Part shown: one piece after another, positions 32,946-46,290 of the stretch
Numbering within the stretch: position 1 is the first letter of the stretch
Layout of the letters: the number at the start of each line of letters is the position of its first letter
Assembly (NCBI GenBank): GCA_018340805.1
Contig: JACMZG010001908.1
Coordinates: 47,407,265-47,471,264 of the forward strand
DNA length: 64,000 nt
Direction: 5' to 3'
Source: Microvelia longipes
Lineage: Eukaryota > Arthropoda > Insecta > Hemiptera > Veliidae
Position numbers and translations under genes: made by a program
The notes under the pieces: model-generated
Told to the model about the DNA's origin: nothing
Database searches by the model: none
The model's input: the letters and a program-made list of their open reading frames with translations, nothing else

Positions 32946-34429
32946 GTGTAGATTGTGTTTTATATTTCAGTACGTATTTATTATTCAGATATTATTTCCT
33001 AATTATTAGGAAATAGAATGATTTAATAATGATTCCTAATTACTGGAAATAAAATAATATCTTCAATGTAACACCTAGATTTTACTAATTTTTTTTATAT
33101 CACTACTTTGTCTTTATTTAGCTTTTTAGCTTTGGTTATAAACAAAAAATTGGGTCCTTAAAATACGCAAGAGCAAGGTAGTATCAAATAAAATTTTGAA
33201 TACAAGTTTGAATAAAGGTTGTATCGAGTAAAAAGAACTACCTTTCAGGAAACAAGGTAAATAGATACGGTTCCTAAAACCTAAACCATCTCATAACGAA
33301 AAGTAATCAATAGCTAAATTCACAACAGAAGTCAGATAGTTGAAGGAGATAATTTACACAGTGAAGATTGGTTTGCTATAGGATTCACCTCTCAGCCCCC
33401 AAGCGATCCCTTGAGCTCTATTATAATAATTTCCAAGCGGAACCTACACTACCCATCTCATTGCACTCCTGGGATACCCGATTCATCTTAGGGGAATTAT
33501 CGTGCCTGATTCGTACCATTCTTTATAAACTCGGAGTCATTTATTTTGATTAACATGGTTTATTTGATTTCTTTTATAACACGGAAGTAATCGTGTTTTC
33601 GGGATTATCCAATCATCAATATACCTTTTCCAAATAAAATCTAATAAGTTAATGTATTTTTTTGGTGATTGAACTCCCAGATTGATCTTTTCCTTATTTT
33701 TATAAATCCGATTGAATAGTACACAAGGTAATTTAACAAAAGTGGCAAATCTAATTGACATCTGTTGGTCACAGTGACGCGACGTGACCAACCACAATTG
33801 GATATCTTTATAAAGCCTTGTGTTCAAAGTAAATACACCTTTTTAGAAGTGTTTCGTCTACAATTGTCGAAGAAAATTCTTTCATACTTTTTACGCTTAT
33901 ATAATTGTTAGCTATTAAATTTATAACTATCCATAGATAAATAGATATATGGATGTAACAGCTAGCATATGGATATTTGGATGCATCTCTATAGACTACA
34001 TAGGGGCTTTAAGACAAAAATCTCTAAAAGCACGATTACCCACATAATTATATGTTAATGCTATATGTAAAGAGTTTATATTTAGGTAAGATAGGTAGGA
34101 ACTTGTCGATCGTCTAAAGTTGGTGCTGGGAGTGCTCACCGCCAACAAAATCAGAAATAAATATAATGAACAAAACTGAAAATAAACTATACAAATGAAA
34201 GGTGAGGTGGGGAAGGATTCGATACTTCAAAATTGGCATTTCTAGAAATTAGAAATAAGATTATATTTTTTTTCAAATTCGTAACATACAAACTGATTAC
34301 AAAGTGCCATTTCTTAAAAAGTGAAATTATGCAGAATTTATTACACAAATGGACTCTCTATAACGAAAATGAAGCCTTGAATAAAATATTGTTTTGGGAA
34401 TAATTAGCTCTTTCCAATGCAACTAGCAA
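32946..34429. other. No gene recognised; one strong hairpin
   Basis: GTTGGTCACAGTGACGCGAC followed by GTGACCAAC (33764-33792) is a perfect 9-bp inverted repeat. Frames at 33368-33553 (plus) and 33537-33827 (minus) overlap and have no support. Confidence 0.45.
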
Positions 34430-34545
34430 ATTTTTAATACTAGACGAGGGCATACCATATCTTAATAAATTAAGAGGCTAGAAACACATTTTTGGGTCTC
34501 TGTGTAACCTAATTGAAACCTCCTCAAAGAGTTAATTCAATTGTA
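34430..34545 (-). mobile_element. Fragment of MITE M2
   Basis: Inverse of the 3' half of the M2 copy at 46729-47048: AACACATTTTTGGGTCTCTG and TGTAACCTAATTGAAACCTCC. Confidence 0.55.
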
Positions 34546-34604
34546 GTTTGGTTTTTTTCTGATTTTGTATTTTAAATGTTCCACGGTATAAATTACTATC
34601 ATTT

Positions 34605-34730
34605 TGGACCACACACACACACACACATACATACATACATACGTACAAACATACATACATACACACACAACAAACACACACACACACATACATCATACAT
34701 ACATATATATGTATATATAATATATATAAT

Positions 34731-34780
<50 letters not shown>

Positions 34781-34808
34781 ATATATATATATATTCTACA
34801 TATATATG

Positions 34809-34860
<52 letters not shown>

Positions 34861-34872
34861 ATATATATATAA
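34605..34872. repeat. Compound microsatellite (CA)n, (CATA)n, (TA)n
   Basis: About 270 bp of CA, ACATACAT and long TATA tracts. ORFs on both strands here are artefacts. Confidence 0.95.
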
Positions 34873-34969
34873 TGCTCTGTTTTAATGTTATAATGACTGA
34901 ATCGAATGAGACGACTTTTAGTTCATTTGAAGATAACTGTGATTGTGAGGTATATAAATACATTTGTGG

Positions 34970-35345
34970 GAGTGGCACCTAGGAAATGTAACAAGCAATT
35001 GTTACAACTATTCGTGTTTTGCAAAACTTCGTAGTATCAAATGATATATGTTTTGCTTGCCATGCATGATGGCGGCAAGAGAGCACCGCTCGTCTCTGGT
35101 AAATACTTTACATTATATTCTTCGAAATTAATTGAAGGCCAGAGTGAGTTCAGGCTATGTCGGCGCCCTGATGAGTTAGACGTATCGAAAAAGAGTGGCA
35201 CATGACATTATGTCGAGCCATTAATGATGACAAATGTCGAATGATGGAACAGTTCCCATATGTAGCATTGCATTTTGCTTGTTACATTTCCTAGGTGTCT
35301 CTCGCACAATTATATTGTGCCAACTATTCATGTTTTGCAAAACTT
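34970..35345 (-). mobile_element. MITE M1, complete copy with duplicated end
   Basis: Reads in the opposite orientation to the copies at 30175 and 40770. The core 35050-35310 holds GCATGATGGCGGCAAGAGAG, TGACATTATGTCGAGCCA and CATTTCCTAGGTGTCTCTCG. Both flanks carry a terminal segment, GTTTTGCAAAACTT.GTAGTAT, suggesting one M1 inserted in another. Confidence 0.75.
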
Positions 35346-36774
35346 GGTAGTATTAAATTATGTATATAAATACAACTCACGTCAACTATTAAAAAAAGAA
35401 AACTATGTTTTGCTTATTGATTGAAGATTCATTTTTGTTAACCGTGCTTCTGTAGCGCTCAATTTATTCAATGTGGTTATCAGTAGCAAATACATGGAAA
35501 GTAGTAAATACAGCCACGAAGGGGCAACTACAATAGGCTTTGGCTACACTCAAAGCCAACTTGGAGGAGCCGAGGCTGCATAGCGGGTGAAAGTACCTCT
35601 TACCTGTATTGCTTAAAGGCAAGGCAAGTACTTCACACTATTTTACATGTTGTTTGGTACCTTGTCTATTTTTGTAAAATGTATTAAATGGAAAGAGTTT
35701 TGCGGTCTACATATAATAGTTCTGGGAGGAGTCCACGGCCCTAAAGAATGCTTCCAGATTTGAAAAAAAAACTCCTTTTTTCCAACAAGAAAACTTCCGT
35801 TTCCTTGCCGACGCGATCTTCACCGGAGATTTTCTCTGCAAAGCATGGTAGAACTTAATAAATTCCACTTTCAAAATTTATTTGTCGAGCTCCCAATACT
35901 ACGAAGCTCAGAATTTAACTGACTCACATATACAACCAACTATATTAAAATTATATTTACCTTGTTATCTTAGAAAAATGAGCTGTTAATGCAGAAGAAT
36001 AAATAGAACTATCCTTGAATAGATTATAGCGCGAACACAACACTAGACACCCGCGAACTACCCGATACAGTTTGTGACGGTGGGTAGGTCTGCAGGTTCC
36101 TTAAGGTGTTAAATAGTAACCCTTCCTTCGCTATGATTTACTTTGTCTTGGAGAGGGAAACCGCAGCCACCTTCCAACACCCTCAATCAGAGTATCTCAA
36201 TGTCTCATTGGATTGTATTATATCACCCCTTTCTCCGAGGGTAGTAACTCCCAGACCCGTATCAACGTTAAATCATATCTAATTTGATTTGACGAGAAAT
36301 AATAAAGTAAAATTACTTTAAAATGTTTCGTCCTTGCAAAGAGGACGTAAAATTTTTATTTTTGAACGAGGAAAATAAAAATATAATATGCGTTCCGCAT
36401 GAAACGTGGATCGTAACGTGTTACCTTAACGTTTTATGAAACTTTATAGACGTTTTCATATGAAAACGAACTTGGCTGTTCTTACTGGTCGTATGAAGGT
36501 GACACCTCCTTGTCTCCTGCATTATACAGAAGATTTTTAACGTTGTTTACTTAATGTAAAACGTTATGCATTTAATTTTATTTGAATTTAATGTTTATCA
36601 ATTTAATAGCCAATTTTAATTTATTCCGCTTGAATAGGTCCATTAAGAAGTATAGGGTGTTTGAAAAGTGTCATTGATGGAAACCTCGTTTCCGACGCCA
36701 CTGATACACTTTGTACTTTAACGTCACCGTCTCGTTAATTCCATGGAATATAAAAATTAAAAATTCTGGCGCAG
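35346..36774. other. No gene recognised; GC-richer patches
   Basis: 35500-35620, 35720-35850 and 36060-36270 are richer in GC. In the last a plus frame without ATG reads FLKVLNSNPSFAMIYFVLER and stays open for about 60 codons, and a second frame is also partly open. These may be remnants of retroelements, but no motif is decisive. Confidence 0.35.
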
Positions 36775-37195
36775 AGGTCTGCATGCCGGGCGAATTTCCT
36801 TTGGAATGCTTGTTTCCGTGATTAATGATCCATTTCTTGATTATGGTTTCAGTTCATGCTTAATTACTTGAGCAGTTATTCAATTATCAAGCACTACTTG
36901 TAACTCATTTTTTTGTATTTTTCAAAGGAAATGCACATAATTATGCTGTTTTTTATATAAAACTGAGTCTCTAAAATTGGCAGTATACACGACTATTTGC
37001 ACTAATATAATGCTTAGTTAGTGTTTATATTTAAAGGTTTCAGCGCATTTCCTTTGAAAAATACAGAAAAAATAAGTGCTTAATAACTGAATAATTGCTT
37101 AAGTTAGAAAGCATAAGCCTGAACCATAAGCAATATATGGATTGGTAAGCACGGAAACACGCATTGTAAAGGTAACTCGCCCGGCATGAAGATCA
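36775..37195. mobile_element. Foldback element: nearly complete 420-bp inverted repeat
   Basis: Left arm GCATGCCGGGCGAATTTCCT, GCTTGTTTCCGTG, TTATGGTTTCAG and TATTTTTCAAAGGAAATGC; the right arm is its inverse. Loop near 36960-37030. Related pieces occur near 38930, 39730, 40070 and 20600. Confidence 0.75.
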
Positions 37196-39414
37196 CCATA
37201 TCATAATTGTTTGTACTTATAAACTTATATAATATAAATAAAACGAGTATCGTCCTTAACTGAATCACGGTACAGTGGCTTTAAGTACTTGGTGAGCTCG
37301 TATTGATTCCGGGCCATTTTTATTTAACTCCTAGGCCCAAAAAACGTCTATCCCATTAGCGAAATTTTTCCAAAGGAAAATCGTTTAAAGTCTTTATATA
37401 GAACTTTAAACACTAAGGATTATATTCAGTTGTTATGAATCAATGGAGGGGTCCAGTGTCTTAATATTTGTACGAAGCCAAGTGACAATGACTGAAAAAG
37501 GGCCCATGTCTTAAATAGAAAATATGCATTTCCCTAAATTGTAAAAATTCATCATAGCCTGTTTTACAGTCAAGCTTCATATTACCTCTTGTTTAACATT
37601 TTAATCAATTACGTGATACAAGAATACAAAATACCTACTCATATTCTAAAATTTAAAATTACTGTTTAATAAAACGTTTTTGAAATAGGCATATAAGAGC
37701 CAAATAGTAAGTTGTGTAGTGTAGGCTTTAAAATGCCATTAGAGTCATATAAGTAACTTACAACTCAAGCAGTTACCTACTTAATATTCTACCACATGCT
37801 CTTCCCTTCCAAACCATTAAAGGTAATATGTTCATTTCGAATACTATATTTTTTCAGTACATTTACTTCGTATGAAGTTATTTTAATATTATTATAAATG
37901 TTTTAAAGAAAGATGTGTTTTATATAGAAAGTTAAAAGATCATCATTTTCTCATTTTGAAACTGATAAAAACTCTATTGAAATTGGTTTTGAAGAATAGG
38001 GTGTATCTCAAGGTAGTATATTTGATACTATTCTATTTTTATGTTATGTAGTTTTGATGATTGCTTTTAGATAAGTGATATTGACGTGATATTTTATTCT
38101 AGTTCAAATGTTTTATCAATAATAAAAATTATTACTTTTGTTTATAAAATATATTCAATGTTGTCTGAAGAAAAATAGTTAATAAGAATTCAGCGAAAAT
38201 AGTTTCGAGATGTTAAAGCATTTAATCTTATTAAATAGCTTAAGTAATACAGTAAAATACAGAGCTTCATTTTAAAAATAATAAATAAATACTAAAAGTT
38301 GATAATGAAATACGTAAATTTATGAAATAATTAGGTATAAACTGAACTAAACAAATAACCAGAATTTAATTTATATGTGTGTGTGTGGGTGCATTAATGC
38401 AAAAAATTAAAAGTAAATAAATTCAATGATTTCTTTTTAGGTAAATCCAAATTGAATAGTAAAAAACAATAGTTACTGAGGCGAAGTTTCGTCCAAGCTA
38501 GTTATAATTGTGTTTAAAAAATAGAAAAATAGAAATAGTTAAATATTATTAAAAATAGAATGATTCTGAGACCTGCATATAAATATGTTTGAAAACATGT
38601 CTTGCATTTGCAAATTGAGATCGATCAATTTAACCAAATTTTAACATTCGAGTAAGGGGTTTAACATTACAAGTGGTAGAATATTCGGGGATAATTTTAA
38701 AAACACATCACGTTTATTATAAATAATTTTCTTATAAGTTTGTAACATGAAGAAGTCTGCTTTACCTTGTTATTCTCTGCAACAGGAGTAAAAGTTTTAA
38801 CTTGGAAAGCTTTGTTTTTAAATATATAACATGTTTCATGGTTGATCATGCACAAGGAGTTCGACACGAAACACGCACTTCCTTGCTCATGTTAAATCTT
38901 TAGTATATCCATACATTCCGGCGAATTTTCTTTGGACAAAATTCACTAACAAAGTGACTTGCAAAGTGGGAGTGTAACTAAATTCCGTGCGCCAGGAGTC
39001 GCAAATTTCAAAATTATAGGTTTCGCAATACACACATACAATATATATATTATAATATATATATATATAAATATATATATAGTTACCTTCCCCCTCAGCT
39101 AATTTACTTTGGCGGCAACTCGTTTACCTTAATTTGTTTTTTTCAAATTCGGTAAATACTTAGTATGAACATATTAGTAATGAACCATATTCTTGTCCTC
39201 AAAACATATGATGATGTGTCGTCATTAACCTATTTTGCTGAGTCGACATCAACAGAAATGGATTGTAATATTATTCAAAGTAGGATATGTTTTTGTTTTC
39301 TGAGGCGCTAAATAGAATAATATTCCGGATGCGGTCATTAAGTAACCGAAATACTGAAAAATCGTGCAAAAAAGGTGGAAAATTAGTTGTATATTCACTC
39401 AATATAAGTTTATA
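37196..39414. other. No gene recognised
   Basis: AT-rich. TA microsatellite at 39038-39082. A piece related to the foldback family at about 38925-39010 (TTCCGGCGAATTTTCTTTGG). Confidence 0.4.
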
Positions 39415-39665
39415 ACAATATAATTGTGCGAGAGACACCTAGGAAATGTAACAAGCAAAATGCAATGCTACATCTGGGAACTGTTCCATCATTCGTCATC
39501 ATTGATGGCTCGGCATAATGTCATGTCCCACTCTGTTTCGTTACGTCTAACTCATCAGTTTTGCAAAACATGAATAGTTGATACAATATAACAGGTGTCT
39601 CTCGCACAATTATATTGTGTCAACTATTCATGTTTGCAAAACTCGGTATTATCAAATGATATAAA
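39415..39665 (+). mobile_element. MITE M1 copy collapsed into a short hairpin form
   Basis: 5' part as in 30175 up to GTCTAACTCATCAG, then directly the terminal segment TTTTGCAAAACATGAATAGT and its inverse (ACTATTCATGTTTGCAAAAC) around CAGGTGTCTCTCGCAC. Confidence 0.7.
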
Positions 39666-40727
39666 GTTTATAACTACAAAATAATTTTTGCACGGACGTG
39701 CTGAAGCGGGGCTTGTTATATTTTATTTCCTTTGGAATGACCGTTTGTGTATTCAAGTTATATTAAATGCTTCATACTCTAAATTGTTACACTCCATTTT
39801 TATAGTAACTTTCTTTGGAATTTCCAAAGAGTATCTAAGATATTTTAAATATCAGCGTTAGTTAGGCTTTGAGTGAGTGCAATAATTTATGTCTGGAACC
39901 GCTATAGTTAGGTCTAATTAGCATAGGTTTGTATAAAATATAGAATAACCTGTCGAATTTTTTAAAGGCTCTTGGAAATTTGATAAATGCTGATTTTCAT
40001 ATTATGAACTATAAGCCGAAAATTTAATAAAGAAATTAATTGCTTAGGAAGAAAGCATTTGTGAGAAAATTCGCTCGGCTTGCAAACCTCCCGAAAATAA
40101 AAGTATAAACACTTCATTTATGTATAAAAGTATTTTATAGAACAAGTTTATGTTATGTATGAATTTTGTTAACTGGGCCGAAATGTTTATAATTTGTGCG
40201 GAAATTATTGGGCAAAGAAAGTACGTCTTTGGTGCTACGGTTGAACTTAATATAAATAAAGTAAAACTTTAACTTAAAATCTCTGATTATTAACAAAACT
40301 TCAGAAATCTTAGATATCTCTTCTAATTTTTATTCTGTGAATCTTTTCTAAAAATATGTAAGCTTAGTTTCAATTTGAAACTGTTGAAAAAAGGACTTCG
40401 TAACAAATATTACTAGCATTCGTGACAGACGATACTTTTACTAAATTCTCATGCATAAGTCTGCCTCAGACTCAAGTTATGTTGAAAAATATCGAAATTT
40501 ATTGTTGTATATATCGATTACAATTATTACTTTTATAGCGGTACATACCGTGGACGGGATCATGGAGTGGCATATCTCTGTCTCTCTCTTTCTCTTTAAC
40601 TACCAATTATAGCTACTTGTTAGAGAGAGAGAGTAGCTCTCTTTCTAACAATCTCAGTTTTAAAAATTATATCCAAATAGACTTAGCGATACTAATTATT
40701 CCAATATCTTGAATTTTTTTGACAATT
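39666..40727. other. No gene recognised
   Basis: Pieces of the foldback family at both ends (TTTCCTTTGGAATGACCG near 39730; GAAAATTCGCTCGGCTTGC near 40075). A CT-rich then GA-rich inverted tract lies at 40575-40650. Confidence 0.45.
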
Positions 40728-41690
40728 TTACTTTTCCTCATTTATACCGCAGTTATAGAGGAAAAGTATTGTGCAAAACATGAATAGTTGACACAATATA
40801 ATAGTGCGAGAGACACCTAGGAAATGTAACAAGCAAAATGCAATGCTACATATGGGAGCTGTTCCATCATTCGACAATCGTCACCATTGATGGCTCGACA
40901 TAATGTCATGTCCCGCTCTGTTTCGTTACGTCTAACTCATTAGGGCACCGAAAGAGCCTGAGCTCACTCTGACCTTCAATTAATTCCGAAGAATATAATG
41001 TGAAGTATTTACCAGAGTCGAGCGATGCTCTCTTACCGCCATTATGCATGGCAAGCTAAACATTATTGTAAAAGTAGTGTGTTTGGATTGGAAATCCGTA
41101 GCCAAGTTTTAATCTAAAGTGTCTGTTTCAGGTATATCAAGGACCTCCAAAGTAGATTTCACAAATTTGTCTGTTAATATGTGTGTATGTTTGTTATCAT
41201 CGTATCTCTCAGTGTATTTATACTTGAGAGTTGAAACTTGGCACAAAAATCAATCTTTATGTCTATTCGTGTTATCATGAAAATATTTTTATGACTTGCA
41301 ATAATTACTCAGTGAAAATTCATGAAACGGAGAAAAACGTTTTGATAGATTTGAGATTTGGCGCATGTATGTAGTCATATACCAGACCAACATATAATAC
41401 TAGTTTCATCTCATAATCAAAATTTGTTAAATTTTTATCGAATAACTTGTACTCGTTCTTTAAATATTGTGAAAAATCGGAAAATAATCCAATTAAGTTG
41501 AAATTCAGTACAAGTACATTCCTTTTACATAATAAAGAGCGAAGCAAGTCCGAAGACGCGTTGCAGTTTAAATTTGGTACTTCTTATATTCTCAGGACGA
41601 GCAAAGCGAGTCCAAAGAAGTAAGGATTAGCGTAGCGAATTTGATGTAGAGAGAAAAGGTTCGAGGTGCCCCGAACCCGATTTTTTATCG
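40728..41690 (+). mobile_element. Element X copy split by MITE M1
   Basis: TTCCTCATTTATACCGCAGT...AAAGTATTGTG stops at about 40769, M1 fills 40770-41065, and element X resumes with AAGTAGTGTGTTTGG and runs through CTCAGTGTATTTATAC to AGGTGCCCCGAACCCG. M1 is therefore younger than this element X copy. Confidence 0.75.
40770..41065 (+). mobile_element. MITE M1, complete copy nested in element X
   Basis: From CAAAACATGAATAGTTGACA, via ATTGATGGCTCGACATAATG, to CATTATGCATGGCAAGC. It matches the copies at 30175 and 34970 block by block. No ORF. Confidence 0.75.
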
Positions 41691-41939
41691 AGTTAGAAAC
41701 AAGAAATAATTGATACAAATATTAGAGCTGATGCAATAGTGGCTTGGAAGACTTGTTATAAGTTCATTGTCCTCTGGCTGAGATAAAGCTTGAAATGTTA
41801 AGCATACATTATTGATAGATTTCAAACCGTGTTATTATAATGAATTTTCGGACCTTATAATAATAGATTTTTGTACCAAGCTCAACCACTTTAAAATAAA
41901 CACACAGGAAGGTACAATGATAACAGATACATTCATGCC

Positions 41940-42085
41940 TGCACATAGAGAGAGACGACTTAAAACCACTTCGGAGGTCTTAAAGCACCAAAAACAATTA
42001 AGATAATTATGGTCAAACCCTGGACTCGGATTCATATGAAAACACAATACTTTTCCTATATAACTACGGCATAAATGAAAAAAGT
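41940..42085 (-). mobile_element. Element X fragment, inverted
   Basis: Reverse of the 5' end: CACTTCGGAGGTCTTAAAGC, AATACTTTTCCTATATAACT and ACGGCATAAATGAAAAAAG. Confidence 0.55.
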
Positions 42086-44837
42086 AATAATACCATGAAT
42101 ATTACGGATGTTATTCACGGCATAACTTAAGTATTCGGCATGATGAACTTAAAAATAAAATTGAAGAGTAACTTTCATTTTCATAAGATTTGAATGATTA
42201 GAAAATATTGTGACGAACTTATCATTACACACTTTCATTTTCTGTAATTTATTATATTTCCAAAATAAAGTGAAATTGAACGAAAGTGAAAAATGTAAAA
42301 AATAAGAAAAATCAAGGGGACCTATGGTATGACAGCAGCCACGTTTTGCCGGACGACATTTAGACGTACTTGCCTCCCACCCGCAGTGTCAGTCAAATCA
42401 CGGACCAACTCTCACTTGAGCCCTTGCAATGTTTGTTCCTTTAGATTCCAGTTAAGTTGTTTTTGTTTGATTTTTTTTACGAAACGTACAGAAATGTAAT
42501 TTCTGTTGTCGACCTTACAAAAGGGTCTGTGATGCATCTCAGTCATAATTGGCACCACGCTTCAATCCTTTTCCAGAATGTCTAAAAGAGAAATAGAGAA
42601 AAGTTGATGTAGAAAAAAAAATTGGCAGAAAAAAAGGCGTAATTCCAGTGCGCGTGAAATAATTGCAGTTTGTGATGTACGTGCAATTCAAAAGGCTTTT
42701 AGGAGAAGTTGATGCGATAATGATCGCTTTCAACTGCTCTAAGTATCACTTCACTTATTACTCCAAATAATTCTTTCCTTTTAATCCCCGATATCTTAGT
42801 TAGCTTGGATTAGTCTTCTTTATTATGATGGCAAAACTCAATAATACTTTTAGTTCCATTATTAAACTCCTTTGAGACGTTACAATGAGGAAAACATATA
42901 TTCTTTTTTAGAAGTAGATTGTGGAATAGTAACTTTTGAGCCTAAAAACGTAGCTAAAACTCATTTTTCCATAAAGAGAAAAATATTAACAAGTATTTTC
43001 AATACACCTACCCTGTATTGTAAAATTGCGTAAATTTGGCAATATTTACTTGCCGCGTTTAAAAAAACTAAGTTCACAGCTCAGAAATATATTACACGTG
43101 ACTATTACAAGTGCTTCATTGTGAAGCAGTTTGTAGTTAGAACTACCCGATACTTGATATTTAATACATGGAAATCATCCCACTGTTTGATTCAGTAGGG
43201 CATGGTTGTAGATTATGTTTAATAAATAAACAAGTTGATCTTGAGAGCTGTGCCCCCGGACAAGACATGCTCCATTTTAGCTTTCGATATTTAACTATGG
43301 AAGTAGAAGGTAAAATGATCTGGATAGAGAATGCATTGCTATTCTATATAACAGTATAAACAAGAATGAATAAGCACTTAATAATTTTATATAGTCCACA
43401 GTGTACGTAGGGTAATCAAGGTTTTTAGAGATAGAGATGGGAACCTAAAATTTCCTCTAAATAGGAAATTTCCTCTAAATCTAGATGTCTATAATAAAAA
43501 CATAAGGCTATGTTATATGTTTGTAGACATAAACTGTTCCTAGAGCTGTTAAAACTATTTTTTTGGTTTAATTTTTACAAACTTGTTCGCAATCAATAGC
43601 TTTACAAAAGTAATTTCGGCGAAGGGGACATCTTCATTTTTTAAGTATTTTGCCTCTCATTATGCAATCAATTAGAACTACAACATCAACATCAGAACAT
43701 TTATTGAAATTTAAATAGATAATGATTAGCGATAGCCTTGGAATGGCGTATTTATGTTGCAGTAAGCAAAATATTGGTCCAACTCTTGTTAATAGCCCAC
43801 TTCTTCAGTTTAGTCTTGATTTAAATTCACATACAGTTTTAAAACACTATTACACATGTTTACATGAAACAGACACCGCCCGGACTGAAAATTTAAGCCC
43901 CGAAAAGGAACAGGCTATCCTGTCTTGCTGAAAGGATTTAAAAAATTTTAAACCTCAAAGTCATACCACAACCTTTTGAAGAGACTGTCATGCCACAGCT
44001 TTATAAGACGAGACGGTCGTGGCATAATGACGAGAGTCTGTTAGTCCTTGGACCTGTGTATTAATCTTTATCATATACTATTACTAAATTACAGTTTATT
44101 TGGTTTTGAAATGGCAAACCAGTGTTGCTGGTATAAAATAAATTTGAACTATTGATCGCTCGAAATTCCGTAAGAATTAATTAATCTAATTTACTTAATT
44201 AGTATTTGGATGAAATTTCCAAAAAAACTCTGAAATATTATTTTAAGAGGTAAAAATACTCATTAATAATTCAAGACAAGTAAAGCATAAGAGAGGTAAA
44301 AAGTTAGAGAGTGAAAAGAAATGGAAGCTCATTATTGTGTAATATTTACTTGTTGGCATCCCTGTGCAAGAGACCCTCGGTTCCAAGGGCTTTCCTCCTG
44401 ATCCCTTCTCTAACTCCCCTAAAGACTTTTCTTAAGGATATAAATTGAATTCTGAGTCCAGATAAATGTAGAAAACCCTAACAAGACCTCTTCAAGTGCT
44501 TTTTGCTTAACTTATTATTACTTATACCTTATTAATTAGCATTTCTCGTCCCAACAATTTCATGGGAATAAAAATTATATTGCAATTCTCTCTACTAATA
44601 TTATAAAGTAAATTGGTATTTATTTTAGACTCGAATATTGTTTAACACAACTAAAGAATATAAAATTATTAGTTTAAATGGTTTTAAACTGCTTAAATTG
44701 TGACAAAAAATTATTTAATTCAATGAACATGAGGTAGGAAATAAAATTTACAAAATGTGAGACTTTTACAAAACGTATAGTAGAATTAAGATGTGTTAAA
44801 CTCTAGGCTGGGGTGCATATTGTTTAAACATTGTTAT
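42086..44837. other. No gene recognised; GC-richer patch at 42330-42440
   Basis: The patch (CGTTTTGCCGGACGACATTT, CTTGCCTCCCACCCGCAGTG) stands out in base composition but has no open frame. It could be a 5' UTR or an old element. Frames of 63 and 69 codons at 43168 and 43722 have no splice or family support. Confidence 0.4.
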
Positions 44838-44972
44838 CTTTTTTTAAACTTTATTGGTTATTGTCTACAAAAAATGTTTGCTCTATTTGTCATAGTGCTG
44901 ATACTGGTTAAGTCACTTAGCAGATTTCATAGGAGGAATCACCTAGTAGTGATTCTCCTTGGCGTGGTAAGG
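44838..44972 (-). mobile_element. 3' end of a poly(A) retroelement, copy 2
   Basis: Matches 12175-12320 over about 130 bp (GGAGGAATCACC.AGT.GTGAT, TTGGCGTGGT and TTATTG.TTATTGTCTACAA on the plus strand), with a 15-bp insertion in the middle and an eroded A-tail. Confidence 0.65.
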
Positions 44973-46210
44973 AAAATGAGAATTTTTATCAAACAAATAA
45001 TGCTAATAAGGGTTTTCAGATTGACAGAAGTGTAGAGGAAGTAGGGGGAGATCCATTACGCTTGCCCACTTAATTCTTACAAAATTCTGCCGCAAAGTTC
45101 TGCTACTACACAAATTTTCTTTAAAATGCAAGCTTTCGTGCCTATATAACAATTCTTTGCTTGCTTAAGTTTTCAATGTATGCTTTATTGCTAACGAATT
45201 TAAGTGCAAGTGATTTTAAAGTTGGAGGTGTTGAGCAAGATTTTATGTGCCATCCGTCAAGTTGAGTGTTCTGGTTTTCCTCTAACTAACACATAAGGGG
45301 CAGTCCTAAAATAATAAAAATAAATTCATGTATTTTTATGTTACAAACATTATATACTGCTTTCAAAGAATTCTGGGAGAAGCAGCTTTATACTTTTAAG
45401 CTTATATGTATGGGTAAGTGACTCAATTAATAAATATTATTTATCTGCCTTTAGGTCTAGTTTTCTATTAAATTTTACTATTTCGTGTAACTATATCATT
45501 TATTATTTGCAGATTGTTATAGTTGATTCGTGTATAACCTAAAATTGTTGATATTGATTGTGTGTCTTTAAATTATAACCTTTAAATAATTTTAAAATTA
45601 TTAGCATTTAATAATCTTATACTATTTTATTCCTCCCTTCCTCTTGGTGTTTTCACGACAAATGTGCTCATCAAATGCTCCGTATATTTTATTTCATTAA
45701 AATAACTAAAAATGCACTTATTTATTCAAAAAGCAGAATGAGTGAATATATTTTTATTTATTTTCAGAATTTCGTCAGTCAATTTTATTCTACAAAATTT
45801 TGTAGTTTTGATACAGTTTTTTTTACTATAATATGAATTAAAAAAAAACATATCAATTAGCCTTTGTATTGACCCCACCCAACGTTAAAATGAACACATT
45901 ATGAGTCTTTTGTGCGCTCTTTTGTTCTTTTAAGTTAAAAAATGTTTTGTTGCTAAAAGCTCCTGTATCAGCCTAAAGTGCTAAGAATAAAAGCTTGATT
46001 TTAATCTATACTGACGGTATTTTCTGGCCCGAAAACTTGATGGCCTAACCTTGCCTCTCTTTTATCTACTTTAGAGATATACTTTGTTTTTTGTTTTCGT
46101 TTTTGCTTAAATTCAATTATTACAAAAATATAAATCACTTTTAAAATTTTAAAATCATATATCTTAAAATATTTAATTTTAAATCCAATTTTATTAGAAT
46201 AAAATTTGTC
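44973..46210. other. No feature recognised
   Basis: AT-rich without a supported frame or repeat. Confidence 0.4.
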
Positions 46211-46290
46211 GTAAAATAATGTATTTATTTATTTACATATAAACAGTACATGACCATGGTACAATTTATATGTACATAAAAATAAATTTA

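Noticed and set aside
34576..34978. ORFs of 98 and 60 codons on both strands
   Set aside because: Compound CA/TA microsatellite.
41812..42047. Overlapping ORFs of 64 and 70 codons on both strands
   Set aside because: They overlap an inverted element X fragment and are mirror frames without motifs.
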